DNA of 64,000 nucleotides from an uncultured Sphingomonadaceae bacterium (GCA_913060895.1 CAJXSN010000001.1:186001-250000), one strand, 5' to 3'; numbered from the stretch's first letter, positions 29,495-39,947 are shown. Program-made: numbers and translations. The notes: generated by a model not told the origin, from the letters alone.

Positions 29495-30565
29495 TCACCG
29501 CAGCTTCAGTGTCGCGAGGCCCAGCAGGGCGAGGACGATGGCGATGATCCAGAAACGGATGACGACCTTGCTCTCGCTCCACCCCAGCTGCTCGAAATGG
29601 TGGTGGATCGGCGCCATGCGGAACACCCGTTTGCCGGTCCGTTTGAACCAGAACACCTGAATGATCACCGACAGGGCTTCGAATACGAACAGCCCGCCAA
29701 CAATGGCGAGAACGATTTCGTGATGGCTGGCAACGGCAATCGCCCCCAATGCCCCGCCCAGCGCCAGGCTGCCGGTATCGCCCATGAACACGGCGGCCGG
29801 CGGCGCGTTGAACCACAGGAAGGCCAGCCCCGCCCCCATGATCGCGGCGCAGAATATCGCCAGCTCTCCTGCCCCTTCCACATAGGGGATGCCCAGATAT
29901 TCGGAATAATCGACGCGGCCCGCCAGATAGGAGATGATGGCAAACGTGCCCGCCGCGATAATCACCGGCATGATCGCCAGCCCGTCCAGCCCGTCTGTCA
30001 GGTTTACCGCATTGCCCGCCCCCACAATTACGAATGCGGCGAAGAAGTAATAGCCCCAGCCCAGCGGTATCGCCCGGTCGGATACGAACGGCACATACAG
30101 CCATGTGTTGATCTGGCTGACGATGATGTAGCTGGCGATGCCTGCGACGATAAATTCCAGCAGCAGGCGGATCTTGCCCGAAACGCCCTTGTGGCTGCCT
30201 TTCGACACCTTGTCGTAATCGTCCATGAAGCCGATCAGGCCGAACCCCCCGGTCACCGCGAGGCACGCCCAGACGAAGGGGCTGGACAGGTCCATCCAGA
30301 TCATCAGGCTGAGCGTCAGGGAAATCAGGATCATCAATCCACCCATTGTGGGTGTGCCGACTTTGGCCAGATGGGTCTGCGGTCCATCCTCGCGGATCGG
30401 CTGCCCCTTGCCCTGCCGCACGCGCAGCATATCGATCAGCCGGGGACCGATTATCAAGCCGATCACGAGCGCTGTCATAAGCGTCGCTCCGGCGCGGAAC
30501 GTCTGGTATCGAACGAGGTTGAACAACCCCTCGAATTCCATCCATTCAGCTAGCAAATACAGCAT
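29495..30565 (-). CDS. mraY: Phospho-N-acetylmuramoyl-pentapeptide-transferase
   Basis: [85 protein letters not shown]. Confidence 0.96.
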   Translation of the reverse strand: MLYLLAEWMEFEGLFNLVRYQTFRAGATLMTALVIGLIIGPRLIDMLRVRQGKGQPIREDGPQTHLAKVGTPTMGGLMILISLTLSLMIWMDLSSPFVWACLAVTGGFGLIGFMDDYDKVSKGSHKGVSGKIRLLLEFIVAGIASYIIVSQINTWLYVPFVSDRAIPLGWGYYFFAAFVIVGAGNAVNLTDGLDGLAIMPVIIAAGTFAIISYLAGRVDYSEYLGIPYVEGAGELAIFCAAIMGAGLAFLWFNAPPAAVFMGDTGSLALGGALGAIAVASHHEIVLAIVGGLFVFEALSVIIQVFWFKRTGKRVFRMAPIHHHFEQLGWSESKVVIRFWIIAIVLALLGLATLKLR

Positions 30566-30586
30566 AGTGCCTACTCGGCCCCCAAA

Positions 30587-32092
30587 TTATCCCTGCCGCG
30601 CCGTCCAGTGATCGACCAACCGGCCCAGCCCGACAGAATTGGACCCCTTGACCAGTATCGCATCGCCGCTGGCGAGCCCGTATTCCTCTACCGCAGCAAT
30701 GGCCTGCGCAGGTCCATCGCAATGCGCGAAGGTCATCCCGTTGCCAAGCGTACCGGCGGCGGCTTTCCCCACCTCCTGTGCCAAAGTGCGGGCAAGCGTT
30801 TTCATCTCGTCGCCCACCAGAATGGCATGGTCGATCTTTGCCTGGGCCAGCGGCTCCAGCAAGGCATCGTGCATTGCGGGCGCAAAATCGCCCAATTCCT
30901 TCATGCTGCCCAGCACCGCGATCCGGCGGGTGGCCGGTGTCTGCCCCAGCTGGCGCAAGGTCGCGCGCATCGATGCCGGGTTCGCATTGTAGCTTTCATC
31001 GATCAGCAGGGCCTTTCCGTCTGCGACCGGAATCTGGTGCCGGGCACCGCGCCCCTTCAGGCCGCCAAGTTCGGCCAGCGCAAGCCCTGCCGCACCCAGA
31101 TCGCCACCTGCCGCCTGAACCGCTGCCAGAACGCAGAGCGAGTTGGAAATCCAGTGTTCGCCCGGCTCAGCAACGGAATAGCACAGCCGCGTATCACCAA
31201 CCTGCGCTGTCACCAGCGAACCGCCATTGGCCGCCGGAATTGCGTCCAGCAGTCGTACGTCCGCATGTGCTGCGCGGCCGAAGGTTATGATCCGCGCGTT
31301 ATACTTTTTGGCGTGTTCGGCCAGTCGCTCGGTAAATTCGCCATCCGCCGGAATGATGGCTGTTCCGCCCTCCACAAGCCCGCCGAAGATTTCCGCCTTG
31401 GCATCGGCAATAGCCTCCATCGTGCCCAAATTCTCGATATGGGCCGGGGCAATAATCGTGACGACAGCGACATGCGGCCTCGCATGAGCGGACAGCACTT
31501 CGATCTCGCGCGCATTGTTCATGCCCATCTCGAACACGCCATAATAGGAGCGAGCCGGCATCCGTGCGAGGCTGAGCGGGACACCGACATGGTTGTTGTA
31601 ACTGCGGACGGAGCGATGCGCGTGCCCGCGGCTGGAACGATCCAGTGCAGCGAAGATGGCTTCTTTTACCCCGGTTTTTCCGACCGATCCCGTCACTGCA
31701 ATCCGCTTGGCACTGGTGCGGTCACGCGCGGCATGAGCCAGCGCATGGAGAGCGGCAGTGGTGTCCTCCACCAATACATGCGGGCCATCTACGGGACGAT
31801 CCACCAGTGCCGCAGAAGCCCCGCTGGCAAAGGCTTTATCGACGAATTTGTGGCCGTCCATCGCCTCGCCCTTCAGCGCAACGAACAGATCGCCGGGACG
31901 CACATCCCGACTGTCCATCTCAACCCCTGAGCACTGGAAATCGCCGCTGGCCGTACCGCCGGTGGCTGCGGCAATTTCCTGCGCAGACCACAGCGCCAGC
32001 GGCAGAGCATCGCGCACTGTGCGGGGCCATGACCGGATTGCCGGATGACGCACCTGTTGCCGCAATGGCTTGGCAAGCGGGCTGGCACTCAT
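30587..32092 (-). CDS. murF: UDP-N-acetylmuramoyl-tripeptide--D-alanyl-D-alanine ligase
   Basis: VTGSVGKTGVKEAIFAAL, RSYNNHVGVPLSLARMP, LLIDESYNANPASMRATL; start ATG 32092 overlaps murE stop. Confidence 0.94.
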   Translation of the reverse strand: MSASPLAKPLRQQVRHPAIRSWPRTVRDALPLALWSAQEIAAATGGTASGDFQCSGVEMDSRDVRPGDLFVALKGEAMDGHKFVDKAFASGASAALVDRPVDGPHVLVEDTTAALHALAHAARDRTSAKRIAVTGSVGKTGVKEAIFAALDRSSRGHAHRSVRSYNNHVGVPLSLARMPARSYYGVFEMGMNNAREIEVLSAHARPHVAVVTIIAPAHIENLGTMEAIADAKAEIFGGLVEGGTAIIPADGEFTERLAEHAKKYNARIITFGRAAHADVRLLDAIPAANGGSLVTAQVGDTRLCYSVAEPGEHWISNSLCVLAAVQAAGGDLGAAGLALAELGGLKGRGARHQIPVADGKALLIDESYNANPASMRATLRQLGQTPATRRIAVLGSMKELGDFAPAMHDALLEPLAQAKIDHAILVGDEMKTLARTLAQEVGKAAAGTLGNGMTFAHCDGPAQAIAAVEEYGLASGDAILVKGSNSVGLGRLVDHWTARQG

Positions 32093-33576
32093 TGTTCGTC
32101 TCTCCAAGCATTCTGGCCGATTTCGGCACTGCATTCCCGCGCGACTTCAACGTCGTCGAACGGCAGGATACGCACCTGTTCGCCCGTTCCGACAATCTGG
32201 CCGCGTTCATGTCCCTTGCCGGCGATCAGGACGATATCGTCCTTCCCCGCCTGCGAAATTGCCTGCGCTATGGCAGTCCGCCGGTCACCCGTTTCGGACG
32301 CGTTATCCCCTGCCCCTTCGAGCACTTGAGCGCGGATTGCTTCCGGCGCTTCGCCGCGCGGGTTATCGTCGGTTACAATCACGATGTCCGAGAGGCGCGA
32401 GGCAGTTTGCCCCATTGGTGCGCGCTTGCCGTGATCGCGGTCGCCGCCCGCGCCGAACACTGTAATCAACCGGCCTGCAACATGGGGGCGCAAGGCTTCG
32501 ATGGCCGCTTCCAGCGCATCGGGTGTGTGGGCGTAGTCGATATAAACAGGCGCGCCGCCGGGGGCGATGGCAGCCCGCTCCAGCCGGCCGCGAACGGGTT
32601 GAAGGCGCGAAACCCCATCCCAGACCCGCGCCGGATCGCCGCCGGTTGCCAGTACCAGTGCCGCCGAAGTCAGCGCATTGGCAGCCTGATACGCGCCGAT
32701 CAGCGGCAGACGCAGCCTGTGCGTTTCGCCGCCATGCTCGATTTCCATATCCTGCCCCAGTCGAGTGGGGGTACAGCCGGTCAACCGAATGAAATCCCCG
32801 GCCGGGCCGACAGTCAGAACGTCCAGATCAGCAGCCTCGGCGCGAGCAATCGCCTGACGTGTCCAGTCATCCTCGCCGGCATAGATAATCGCCTTGCCGC
32901 CCTGCACCACGACCTCATCGAACAGCCGCATCTTGGCGTCGAAATACTCTTCCATCGTGGCATGATAATCGAGGTGGTCCCGGCTGAAATTCGTGAACGC
33001 CCCTGCGGCAACCGGCAGACCCTGATTGCGATATTGCGACAGGCCATGACTGCTCGCCTCGTAGGCCACATGGGTCACGCCTTCACGCGCCAAACCGCTG
33101 ACATTGCTCAGGAAGGTGACGATGTCAGGTGTCGTCAGTCCGGTCGAGACACTCTCATCCGGTGTAGTAACGCCCAGAGTTCCGATGCTGGCCGCCCGTT
33201 CGCCCGCCATGCGCCATAACTGGCGGGTCATCTCTGCCGTAGAGGTTTTTCCATTGGTGCCTGTAACGGCTACGATGGTGCCGGGCACCGGCGAGAAATA
33301 CTGCGCTGCCAGATGCGCAAAGGCACGGCGTGGCTCGGGATCGGCAATATGCACTGCGCCGGTTACGCTTGCCTCGGGGCGGGCGACAATCGCAATCGCG
33401 CCGGCCTCTACGGCCTGGGAGATAAAGTTCTCCCCGTTCACCGCGCTGCCCTGAAACGCCCCGAACACGGTTCCCGATGCGACTTTGCGATGATCTATGG
33501 CAAATCCGCTGACGCCCAAATCGGCGCTATTGCCTGCGTCGAACCCGCTCGTCTGTAACAGTTTGCCCAGCTTCAT
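32089..33576 (-). CDS. murE: UDP-N-acetylmuramoyl-L-alanyl-D-glutamate--2,6-diaminopimelate ligase
   Basis: IVAVTGTNGKTSTAEMTRQLW; DNPRGEAPEAIRAQVL (DNPR meso-DAP specificity motif); AGKGHERGQ. Confidence 0.95.
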   Translation of the reverse strand: MKLGKLLQTSGFDAGNSADLGVSGFAIDHRKVASGTVFGAFQGSAVNGENFISQAVEAGAIAIVARPEASVTGAVHIADPEPRRAFAHLAAQYFSPVPGTIVAVTGTNGKTSTAEMTRQLWRMAGERAASIGTLGVTTPDESVSTGLTTPDIVTFLSNVSGLAREGVTHVAYEASSHGLSQYRNQGLPVAAGAFTNFSRDHLDYHATMEEYFDAKMRLFDEVVVQGGKAIIYAGEDDWTRQAIARAEAADLDVLTVGPAGDFIRLTGCTPTRLGQDMEIEHGGETHRLRLPLIGAYQAANALTSAALVLATGGDPARVWDGVSRLQPVRGRLERAAIAPGGAPVYIDYAHTPDALEAAIEALRPHVAGRLITVFGAGGDRDHGKRAPMGQTASRLSDIVIVTDDNPRGEAPEAIRAQVLEGAGDNASETGDRRTAIAQAISQAGKDDIVLIAGKGHERGQIVGTGEQVRILPFDDVEVARECSAEIGQNAWRDEQ

Positions 33577-35294
33577 TGGCGACCACCCGGGATCAAGGGC
33601 TTGAGGTCGGAGATATCGACATCACGCGACATATCGGGGCGCACGCCCATCAGCGGGCCGATACGCGGGACCAGCTTGCCCACAATCGGCGCGGCATTCC
33701 ACGCTGCCGTCCGCTGGAAAGAACTGGCCTGTGTGCCCTTGGGCTCGTCCAGCATGGCAACCACTACATAGCGCGGATTATCCATCGGGAAGGCGGCGGC
33801 AAAGGTCGAGATCAGGCTGGTTTCACGGTAGCCGCGGCGCCCCGGCTTTTCAGCCGATCCGGTCTTCCCGCCCACACGGTACCCTGCTGCATCGGCGTTT
33901 TTTCCGGTACCGTATATGGCAATCATGCGCAGCAACTGGCGCATGCGCGAACTGGTGGATTCCTTGAACACGCGGCGGCCACGCGGGGCTTTGCCCGCCT
34001 CCAGCTTGCGCAGGGTCGCGGGCCGCCAGACACCGCCATTGACCATCGCGGCATAGGCGCTGGCCAGATGGAGCGGAGTGACCGCAACCCCGTGGCCGTA
34101 ACTGATGGTCATATTGCTCAGCCGCGACCATTTGCCGTCCGGCCAGATCGGATGGCCGCGGGCTGGCAGTTCGATATAGGGCCGCTCGTTCATGCCCAGA
34201 TCGATCATCATGCGGCGCAGTTTTTCCGGACCCAGAGCATCCGCCACCCGCGCGGTTACAGTGTTCGAGGAATGGATCAGCGCCTCGGGTACATTCAGGC
34301 TCGCCCCAAGAAAGTGGCTGTCCGCGAGCGTTGCATTCCCGATCTCGACATCACGGGCGTTCCACCGTTTGGAAAAATCGCGCACCACGCCTGCATCGAT
34401 CGCTGCTGCCACGCTCAGCGGCTTGAAGGTCGAACCAAGCTCGTACACCTGATTGGTCACGCGGTTGAACTCGAAATCCACCACCCGGCGATCCATCTTG
34501 TTCGGATCGAATTCAGGCAGCGATGCCAGCGCCATCACTTCACCGGTATCGACATCCAGCACAATGCCGGCCGCGCCCATTGCATTGGTCGCCAGCATGC
34601 CGCTGCGCAATTCATCCTCCAGCGCGCCCTGCACCCGCATATCGATGGACAGAGCCACCGGCTCGCTGCGCAATACGGGGTCGGACAGGCGCTCCTGCAA
34701 GACCTGCTCCATCCCCACACGCCCTTCGCCGTCATGGTTGACGTAGCCCAGCACATGCGCGCCCAGCGTCCCTTGCGGATAATGCCGATCGGTTTCTTCG
34801 GGCAATTCCAGCGCCAGCTCACCCAGAGCGTGCAGCTTGTTTGCCTGTTCGGGCAGGACGCGGCGGCGCAGATACCCGGCCTTTCCGCTGGTCAGCCGAC
34901 GTTTGACCACGGCGCGGTCCAGATCGGGGAAAATCGCCACGATCCCGTCGGCAACTTCATCAGCAGGACGGGTTAACGCAGCACCGCCATCCCCCATTGC
35001 CTTGGGATTGAACCACAGCGCCCGGGCCGGAAAATTGCGCGCCATCGGCATGCCATTGCGATCAACAATTTCACCGCGATCGGGCAGCAGGGCTTCTTCC
35101 AGAGAAGCCGGGCCGGATGTACCACCGTCAATGCCCAGAAACACGATGCGAATAAGTGCAGCCAGCGCCACCAGAGCAAACAGGACGGCGATCAACAGCA
35201 CACGCAGACGCGCCACCAGCACAGCTTCGTGCCGCTGCGTAACGGGCCTGATCCGGCCGATGGAGATCGCCGTATCGATGCCAAGCGTAGTCAT
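33573..35294 (-). CDS. ftsI: Peptidoglycan D,D-transpeptidase FtsI (penicillin-binding protein)
   Basis: YELGSTFKPLSVAAAI (SxxK), SSN, and KTGSAEK (KTG) transpeptidase motifs. Confidence 0.94.
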   Translation of the reverse strand: MTTLGIDTAISIGRIRPVTQRHEAVLVARLRVLLIAVLFALVALAALIRIVFLGIDGGTSGPASLEEALLPDRGEIVDRNGMPMARNFPARALWFNPKAMGDGGAALTRPADEVADGIVAIFPDLDRAVVKRRLTSGKAGYLRRRVLPEQANKLHALGELALELPEETDRHYPQGTLGAHVLGYVNHDGEGRVGMEQVLQERLSDPVLRSEPVALSIDMRVQGALEDELRSGMLATNAMGAAGIVLDVDTGEVMALASLPEFDPNKMDRRVVDFEFNRVTNQVYELGSTFKPLSVAAAIDAGVVRDFSKRWNARDVEIGNATLADSHFLGASLNVPEALIHSSNTVTARVADALGPEKLRRMMIDLGMNERPYIELPARGHPIWPDGKWSRLSNMTISYGHGVAVTPLHLASAYAAMVNGGVWRPATLRKLEAGKAPRGRRVFKESTSSRMRQLLRMIAIYGTGKNADAAGYRVGGKTGSAEKPGRRGYRETSLISTFAAAFPMDNPRYVVVAMLDEPKGTQASSFQRTAAWNAAPIVGKLVPRIGPLMGVRPDMSRDVDISDLKPLIPGGRQ

Positions 35295-35833
35295 TCCGTC
35301 AGCTCCGCCTGCCCGCTTGGCATATCGATCGGCGCGCCCAGCCGATCCGCCAGTGAAGCGGCCACCCCTGCCTGCCTGCTGAGTGCGCTTTTTTTATTAC
35401 GCTGCGCCGCAAATGACGGCTTCGATGCCGGAAGACCGGTCAACGGTGAGACCATTGCCATCAGAGAGCTGTCGCCAGCCTCCGTTTCATCCGGCGCGCG
35501 GGCCACCCGAATGGGTGCCGGTGCGCCCGGTGCGCGACCTTCGCCCAATCTGGCCAGCTGCCGCTCGGTTTCCAGAAACTGGTCGGCGCGCGGCGCGGCG
35601 TAGCCGAAATCGACCTTGTTCCAGTTTGCCAGCTGCTGCTGGTTGGCGCGGGTCTGATATTCCGTTTCCAGCCGCTGTGTTTCACGCTCGAGCGCGATAA
35701 TCTGGCGCTCTGCACGAACCACTTCGCTCTTCACAGCGTTCACCCGGAAGGTCAGCGCAACAAACAGCATCAGGCATACAGCGAGCAGGGCCAGCCAGCC
35801 GATCTGGCGAATGCGGGATGAAGGGGCAATCAT
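35291..35833 (-). CDS. ftsL: FtsL-like cell division protein with extended C-terminal tail
   Basis: One TM near N-terminus plus coiled-coil ([44 protein letters not shown]) between rsmH and ftsI. Confidence 0.75.
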   Translation of the reverse strand: MIAPSSRIRQIGWLALLAVCLMLFVALTFRVNAVKSEVVRAERQIIALERETQRLETEYQTRANQQQLANWNKVDFGYAAPRADQFLETERQLARLGEGRAPGAPAPIRVARAPDETEAGDSSLMAMVSPLTGLPASKPSFAAQRNKKSALSRQAGVAASLADRLGAPIDMPSGQAELTE

Positions 35834-36789
35834 GCCGCTTCTCTTGCAGGAACGTCTGTCCGTACGGCGTGGCGCAGGACGGAGGAACGGGCCCGGGGGT
35901 TGCGTGCAAGTTCCGCCTCGCCGGGGCGAATTGCCTTTGAAACGGAGGTGAAAACAGCCGGCGGGGCATCGGTGCGGGGAAGGTGACGAGAGCCACCGCC
36001 GGCCGCCTGGGAAGCGCCTTTGAAAAAGCGCTTCACAATGCGATCTTCGAGGGAATGGAAGCTGACCACGGCCAGCTTGCCATCTGATTTCAAAAGCTGT
36101 TCTGCTGCAGACAAGCCCTGCACCAATTCGTCCAACTCTCCATTCACATGGATACGGATCGCCTGAAAAGAGCGCGTCGCGGGGTCTTTAGGCGCGCCGG
36201 GGCGATGGCCCAGCGCCTTGCGAATGATGCGGGCCAGTTCGCCCGTGGTTTCCAGCGGGCGCGCAGCGACAATGGCCCGGGCGACACGGCGCGACTGGCG
36301 TTCCTCGCCATACTGATACAGCACGTCGGCAATCTGGTCGGCTTCGGCAGTGTTCAGAAAATCGGCCGCGCTAGGCCCGTCCTGCTCCATCCGCATATCG
36401 AGCGGCCCGTCGGTGGAAAACGCAAAACCGCGCTCCGCCTGATCGAGCTGCATCGACGAGACACCGATATCCATCGCGATGCCATCGACGTCGGTCACCC
36501 CCGCCTTGGACAAAACGTCGAACATCTCCGAAAACCGGTGCGGGTGAAGCACCAGGCGGGGCGGTTGCTCCTGCGCCTCGTCCCACTTCGCACCTGCTGC
36601 AATCGCATCGGGGTCACGGTCGAAGGCATGGACTGTTGCGCCTGTATCCAGCAGTGCGCGGGTGTAGCCGCCTGCTCCAAACGTTGCGTCGACCAGAACA
36701 TCACCGGGCTGCGGGTCCAGCGCGGCGACGACTTCATCGAGCAGGACAGGGATATGGGGCTGAATGGCGGGCGCGGCAGAAGAAGTCAC
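35830..36789 (-). CDS. rsmH: 16S rRNA (cytosine(1402)-N(4))-methyltransferase
   Basis: GTG at 36789 (GTGA overlap with mraZ stop): [53 protein letters not shown]. Confidence 0.95.
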   Translation of the reverse strand: MTSSAAPAIQPHIPVLLDEVVAALDPQPGDVLVDATFGAGGYTRALLDTGATVHAFDRDPDAIAAGAKWDEAQEQPPRLVLHPHRFSEMFDVLSKAGVTDVDGIAMDIGVSSMQLDQAERGFAFSTDGPLDMRMEQDGPSAADFLNTAEADQIADVLYQYGEERQSRRVARAIVAARPLETTGELARIIRKALGHRPGAPKDPATRSFQAIRIHVNGELDELVQGLSAAEQLLKSDGKLAVVSFHSLEDRIVKRFFKGASQAAGGGSRHLPRTDAPPAVFTSVSKAIRPGEAELARNPRARSSVLRHAVRTDVPAREAA

Positions 36790-37286
36790 TTGCCCTTCCC
36801 CTTCGCTTGGGCCTGCTCCAGCATGGCACGGCAAGCCGCCTGCGCCGACTGCCACTTGGGGCCCATCTTGAAGAGCTCTTCCGGCTCCCACATGGTGAAA
36901 AAGTCCTCAGCCCCGCGGAAGAACAGGCCGGTTTTGATATTGGCGAGCCCCGTCAGGTGGCTGGGCATGACAAAGCGACCGCTGTCATCGAAGGGGATGG
37001 TTTCAAAGCCAAACAGCTCGCTGGCCCGCTCGTCATAATCGAAATCGTTGCCGCGATCGTCAGCGCGGTCCTGCTCGCGTTCCAGCTTGCGCTTCAGTTC
37101 GATCCGGCGGGTGGTTCCGAACCCGACCAGGCAATTCCAGCGGTCGTGCTTATCTATGCATAGCAGGCGGTTATCCTCGCTGGCTGCCCGCACTTCTTTG
37201 CGAAATGCAGGAGGCAACGCGAAACGACCCTTATCGCCAGCCGGCGAAAAGGCCTGTCCCGAATATCCTGCAAAATCGCTTGCCAC
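36786..37286 (-). CDS. mraZ: Transcriptional regulator MraZ
   Basis: [26 protein letters not shown] and [16 protein letters not shown] repeats; GTG start at 37286. Confidence 0.92.
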   Translation of the reverse strand: MASDFAGYSGQAFSPAGDKGRFALPPAFRKEVRAASEDNRLLCIDKHDRWNCLVGFGTTRRIELKRKLEREQDRADDRGNDFDYDERASELFGFETIPFDDSGRFVMPSHLTGLANIKTGLFFRGAEDFFTMWEPEELFKMGPKWQSAQAACRAMLEQAQAKGKGK

Positions 37287-37578
37287 TCCCCGCTCGTCCC
37301 CGAATGAGCGCCTCTATCTCTGATGGACACAGCTTTTCCGCAGTCGCCAGCGCGCAAGCACCGGCAACTTGCCGTCCCAATAGGCACGACGTGGCGGAAT
37401 CCTCGTATCCGTTGAAATGCGGTCCTACCGCGCGTGAGGTCGGGAGAAAAGGGGAAAAGACGTATTTTTTCGGGAAATCCCGCTACGTTAATGATTTCTT
37501 TACTTTTTTAACATTCGCTCAAACATCGCGTTCGCCTGTTTCTGGCTTTTCGAAGCTGTCCGATAGGCGAGGTCACTG

Positions 37579-38397
37579 TCATTCCCCGGTTGTCCCGCGC
37601 TTTTGCGCAGTGTCGACAGATGCCCCGTCTCCGGCCATTGCCAACAGCTCTTGCAGCGCCGCGATCACCGGCAATCCGGGGGTTTCATGGCTTTCCAGCA
37701 CAGCCGCATCGGCGAGCAGCACCGCCCTGCCTTGCCCGATGGAGCATATCATCAGAACAGCCCCGAGTCGGTCGCGGCAATCGGCCTGCGCCCCGTCCGC
37801 CGGCTCGGCGCGGGTGAAGGCGCCTTCCGCCTCCAGCGGCAGGCTCCCGCCGCCCAGCGACACGAAGGCCGTTTCCGTTCGCGGTGTCGCCGATCCCAGT
37901 ATCAGCCCCCACCGGGCAAGGATCGTGTCGAGCAAAACGACATCCTGTGGGCGCCTTTTGTCGCCGATCCCGTATTCGGAATGCCCCGTCAGCAGAGGAT
38001 CGGCGAAGATCAGTGCGTGCCCGCCCCCCCGCACCCAGTCATCCAGCGCGACATTTTCCGGTGCCGACAACATGCGCGGCTGTGCGAGAACGAGAAGATC
38101 GAGCGAGGCCAAGGCTTCCGGCGTCAACAGATCCACCGCGATCACGTCGTGCGACCGCCCCAGCACGTCGAACGCCCAGTGTGACTGTGCATCGGCGGAC
38201 AGCATCGCGCCGAAATCATCTCCTTCAGCCCAGAGGATGGGCAGCGTGGTCATCAGCCCCAGTGCTGGCTGGCTGGCTATTTTCTCCTTGGCAGCGGCAT
38301 CCCCTCTGTCCGCAGCCGAGCAGCCGCCAAGCAGCGCCATTGCGGGTATCGCAAACGCCAGTGCCAGCGCGGCCGGAAAAGATGAAAGCCGTCGCAG
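37579..38397 (-). CDS. Putative lipoprotein, GldG/DUF4350-like (periplasmic); probable non-ATG (CTG) start
   Basis: ORF track gives ATG 38340, which truncates the signal; extending to CTG 38397 gives (M)RRLSSFPAALALAFAIPAMALLGGC with a lipobox. LLVLAQPRMLSAPENVALDDWVRGGGHALIFADPLL resembles GldG-like domains. Confidence 0.65.
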   Translation of the reverse strand: MRRLSSFPAALALAFAIPAMALLGGCSAADRGDAAAKEKIASQPALGLMTTLPILWAEGDDFGAMLSADAQSHWAFDVLGRSHDVIAVDLLTPEALASLDLLVLAQPRMLSAPENVALDDWVRGGGHALIFADPLLTGHSEYGIGDKRRPQDVVLLDTILARWGLILGSATPRTETAFVSLGGGSLPLEAEGAFTRAEPADGAQADCRDRLGAVLMICSIGQGRAVLLADAAVLESHETPGLPVIAALQELLAMAGDGASVDTAQKRGTTGE

Positions 38398-38400
38398 AGC

Positions 38401-38787
38401 CTATTCCGCCGGGGGCAGGCCTTCGCCCGTTTCCGGTACTACCGGCCCTTCCGGCAGCGGTTCTTCCGTAGCTTCGGCAGGCAGATCCGGCACAATGCCT
38501 GCATCGACCAAAGGATCGTTCTGAGTCGGTTCCGCCTTGGCCGTGGCAGCCGCATTCGGAACCGTCGTCGCTTCTGTTTCACGCGCACTGTCGATCACGA
38601 TGTTCGCAATGCCGACCAGCAGGACCATCGCAATCAGCCCGCCAACGCCGAATTGCACCCGCTGTATCGCTTCGCTGCGGGTGCCGCCCAGGGGAGCAGA
38701 AGAGCGCGCATTGTCCGAGGCCGCCGCGTCATCAGCGTTCCCGGCATCGCTGTTGCGGATCAATCTGTTCAGGGGGACAAGTGCCAT
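38401..38787 (-). CDS. Hypothetical single-TM protein
   Basis: 128 aa; basic/polar N-terminus, TM FGVGGLIAMVLLVGIANIVI, acidic Pro-rich tail; stops TAG in the same frame as the next ORF. Confidence 0.7.
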   Translation of the reverse strand: MALVPLNRLIRNSDAGNADDAAASDNARSSAPLGGTRSEAIQRVQFGVGGLIAMVLLVGIANIVIDSARETEATTVPNAAATAKAEPTQNDPLVDAGIVPDLPAEATEEPLPEGPVVPETGEGLPPAE

Positions 38788-38844
38788 AATCTGCGATTCT
38801 GCCCAACGTGCGCGGGGCCGTCAATCTTTACCGCTGTTCCGGCG

Positions 38845-39858
38845 CTATTCCTGTTCCAGCCAGTCGAACACCGGAAGATCTTTGGAACGCAGCCAGTCCG
38901 CATTGTAAAGCGTGGAGAGATAGCGGAAGCCGGTATCGCATAAAATCGTAGCAACCCGGACATCCTTGCGCCCCTGCGCCACCAGTTCACGGCCCATAGC
39001 AACCGCGCCCGCCACGTTGATCCCGCTGGACAGACCGAGGCACAGCCCTTCTTCGCGCAGCAGGCGCGCGATCCATTCCAGCCCTTCACGATCACCGATG
39101 CGATATTGCGTATCGATCGGCGCCCCTTCCAGATTGGCAGTAATGCGTCCCTGCCCGATACCTTCGGCAACAGATGTGCCTTCCGATGCCAGCTCGCCAT
39201 TCTTGAAGTAACTGTAGAGCGCCGCCCCGTGCGGATCGGTCAGTGCGATAACGCAATTTTCGTCGCGTTCTTTAAGGCCCATGCCGACACCGGCAATGGT
39301 CCCGCCAGTGCCCGCAGCACAGGTGAAACCGTCGATCCGGCCCTCCAGCTGATCCCACAACTCCGCTGCCGTGCCTTCTATATGGGCGCGGCGATTGGCG
39401 ACATTATCGAACTGGTTTGCCCATATGGCACCATCCGTTTCCTCCGCCAGACGGCGCGAAGTGTGTACGAAGTGGTTGCAGTCGGCATATTTGGTCGGCG
39501 GCACGGTGACCAGCTGCGCGCCCAGTGCCCGCAACGTATCCATTTTTTCGCGGCTCTGATTGTCGGGCATCACGATGATCGTGCGATAGCCCAGGGCATT
39601 GGCAACCAGCGCGATACCGATCCCTGTATTGCCTGCAGTCCCCTCCACTACAGTGCCGCCGGACTGCAAATCGCCAGAAGCCTCTGCATCACGGATTATG
39701 CCCAGCGCTGCCCGGTCCTTTACGCTGGCGCCGGGATTGGCAAATTCGCACTTGCCGTAGATGTCGCAGCCAGCCGCATCGCTCGGCCCGTCAAGACGGA
39801 CCAGCGGGGTGTTGCCGATAAGGTCGAGTGTGTTCGCGAAAGGTGCGGTTATATTCAT
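38845..39858 (-). CDS. cysK: Cysteine synthase A
   Basis: TLDLIGNTPLVRLDG, NPGASVKDRAALGII, GTAGNTGIGIALVA motifs. Confidence 0.92.
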   Translation of the reverse strand: MNITAPFANTLDLIGNTPLVRLDGPSDAAGCDIYGKCEFANPGASVKDRAALGIIRDAEASGDLQSGGTVVEGTAGNTGIGIALVANALGYRTIIVMPDNQSREKMDTLRALGAQLVTVPPTKYADCNHFVHTSRRLAEETDGAIWANQFDNVANRRAHIEGTAAELWDQLEGRIDGFTCAAGTGGTIAGVGMGLKERDENCVIALTDPHGAALYSYFKNGELASEGTSVAEGIGQGRITANLEGAPIDTQYRIGDREGLEWIARLLREEGLCLGLSSGINVAGAVAMGRELVAQGRKDVRVATILCDTGFRYLSTLYNADWLRSKDLPVFDWLEQE

Positions 39859-39947
39859 TGGCCACTCTTAGCCGCGCCGCGCTGGAGCAGCAAACTAGAG
39901 TGCCTACCAGACCGGCATCGGAAACTTTGGATGCGTGATGTTTGTTT

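Noticed and set aside
28093-29547. 484-aa + strand ORF opposite murD
   Set aside because: Shadow ORF; murD motifs on the opposite strand are unambiguous.
29484-30545. 353-aa - strand ORF in a different frame from mraY
   Set aside because: Same-strand out-of-frame ORF with Arg/Gly/Asp-rich composition; mraY frame (29495..30565) has all family motifs.
31645-33219. 524-aa + strand ORF opposite murE/murF
   Set aside because: Shadow ORF of high-GC coding DNA; no motif.
33576-34976. 466-aa + strand ORF opposite ftsI
   Set aside because: Shadow ORF; ftsI SxxK/SxN/KTG motifs on the opposite strand.
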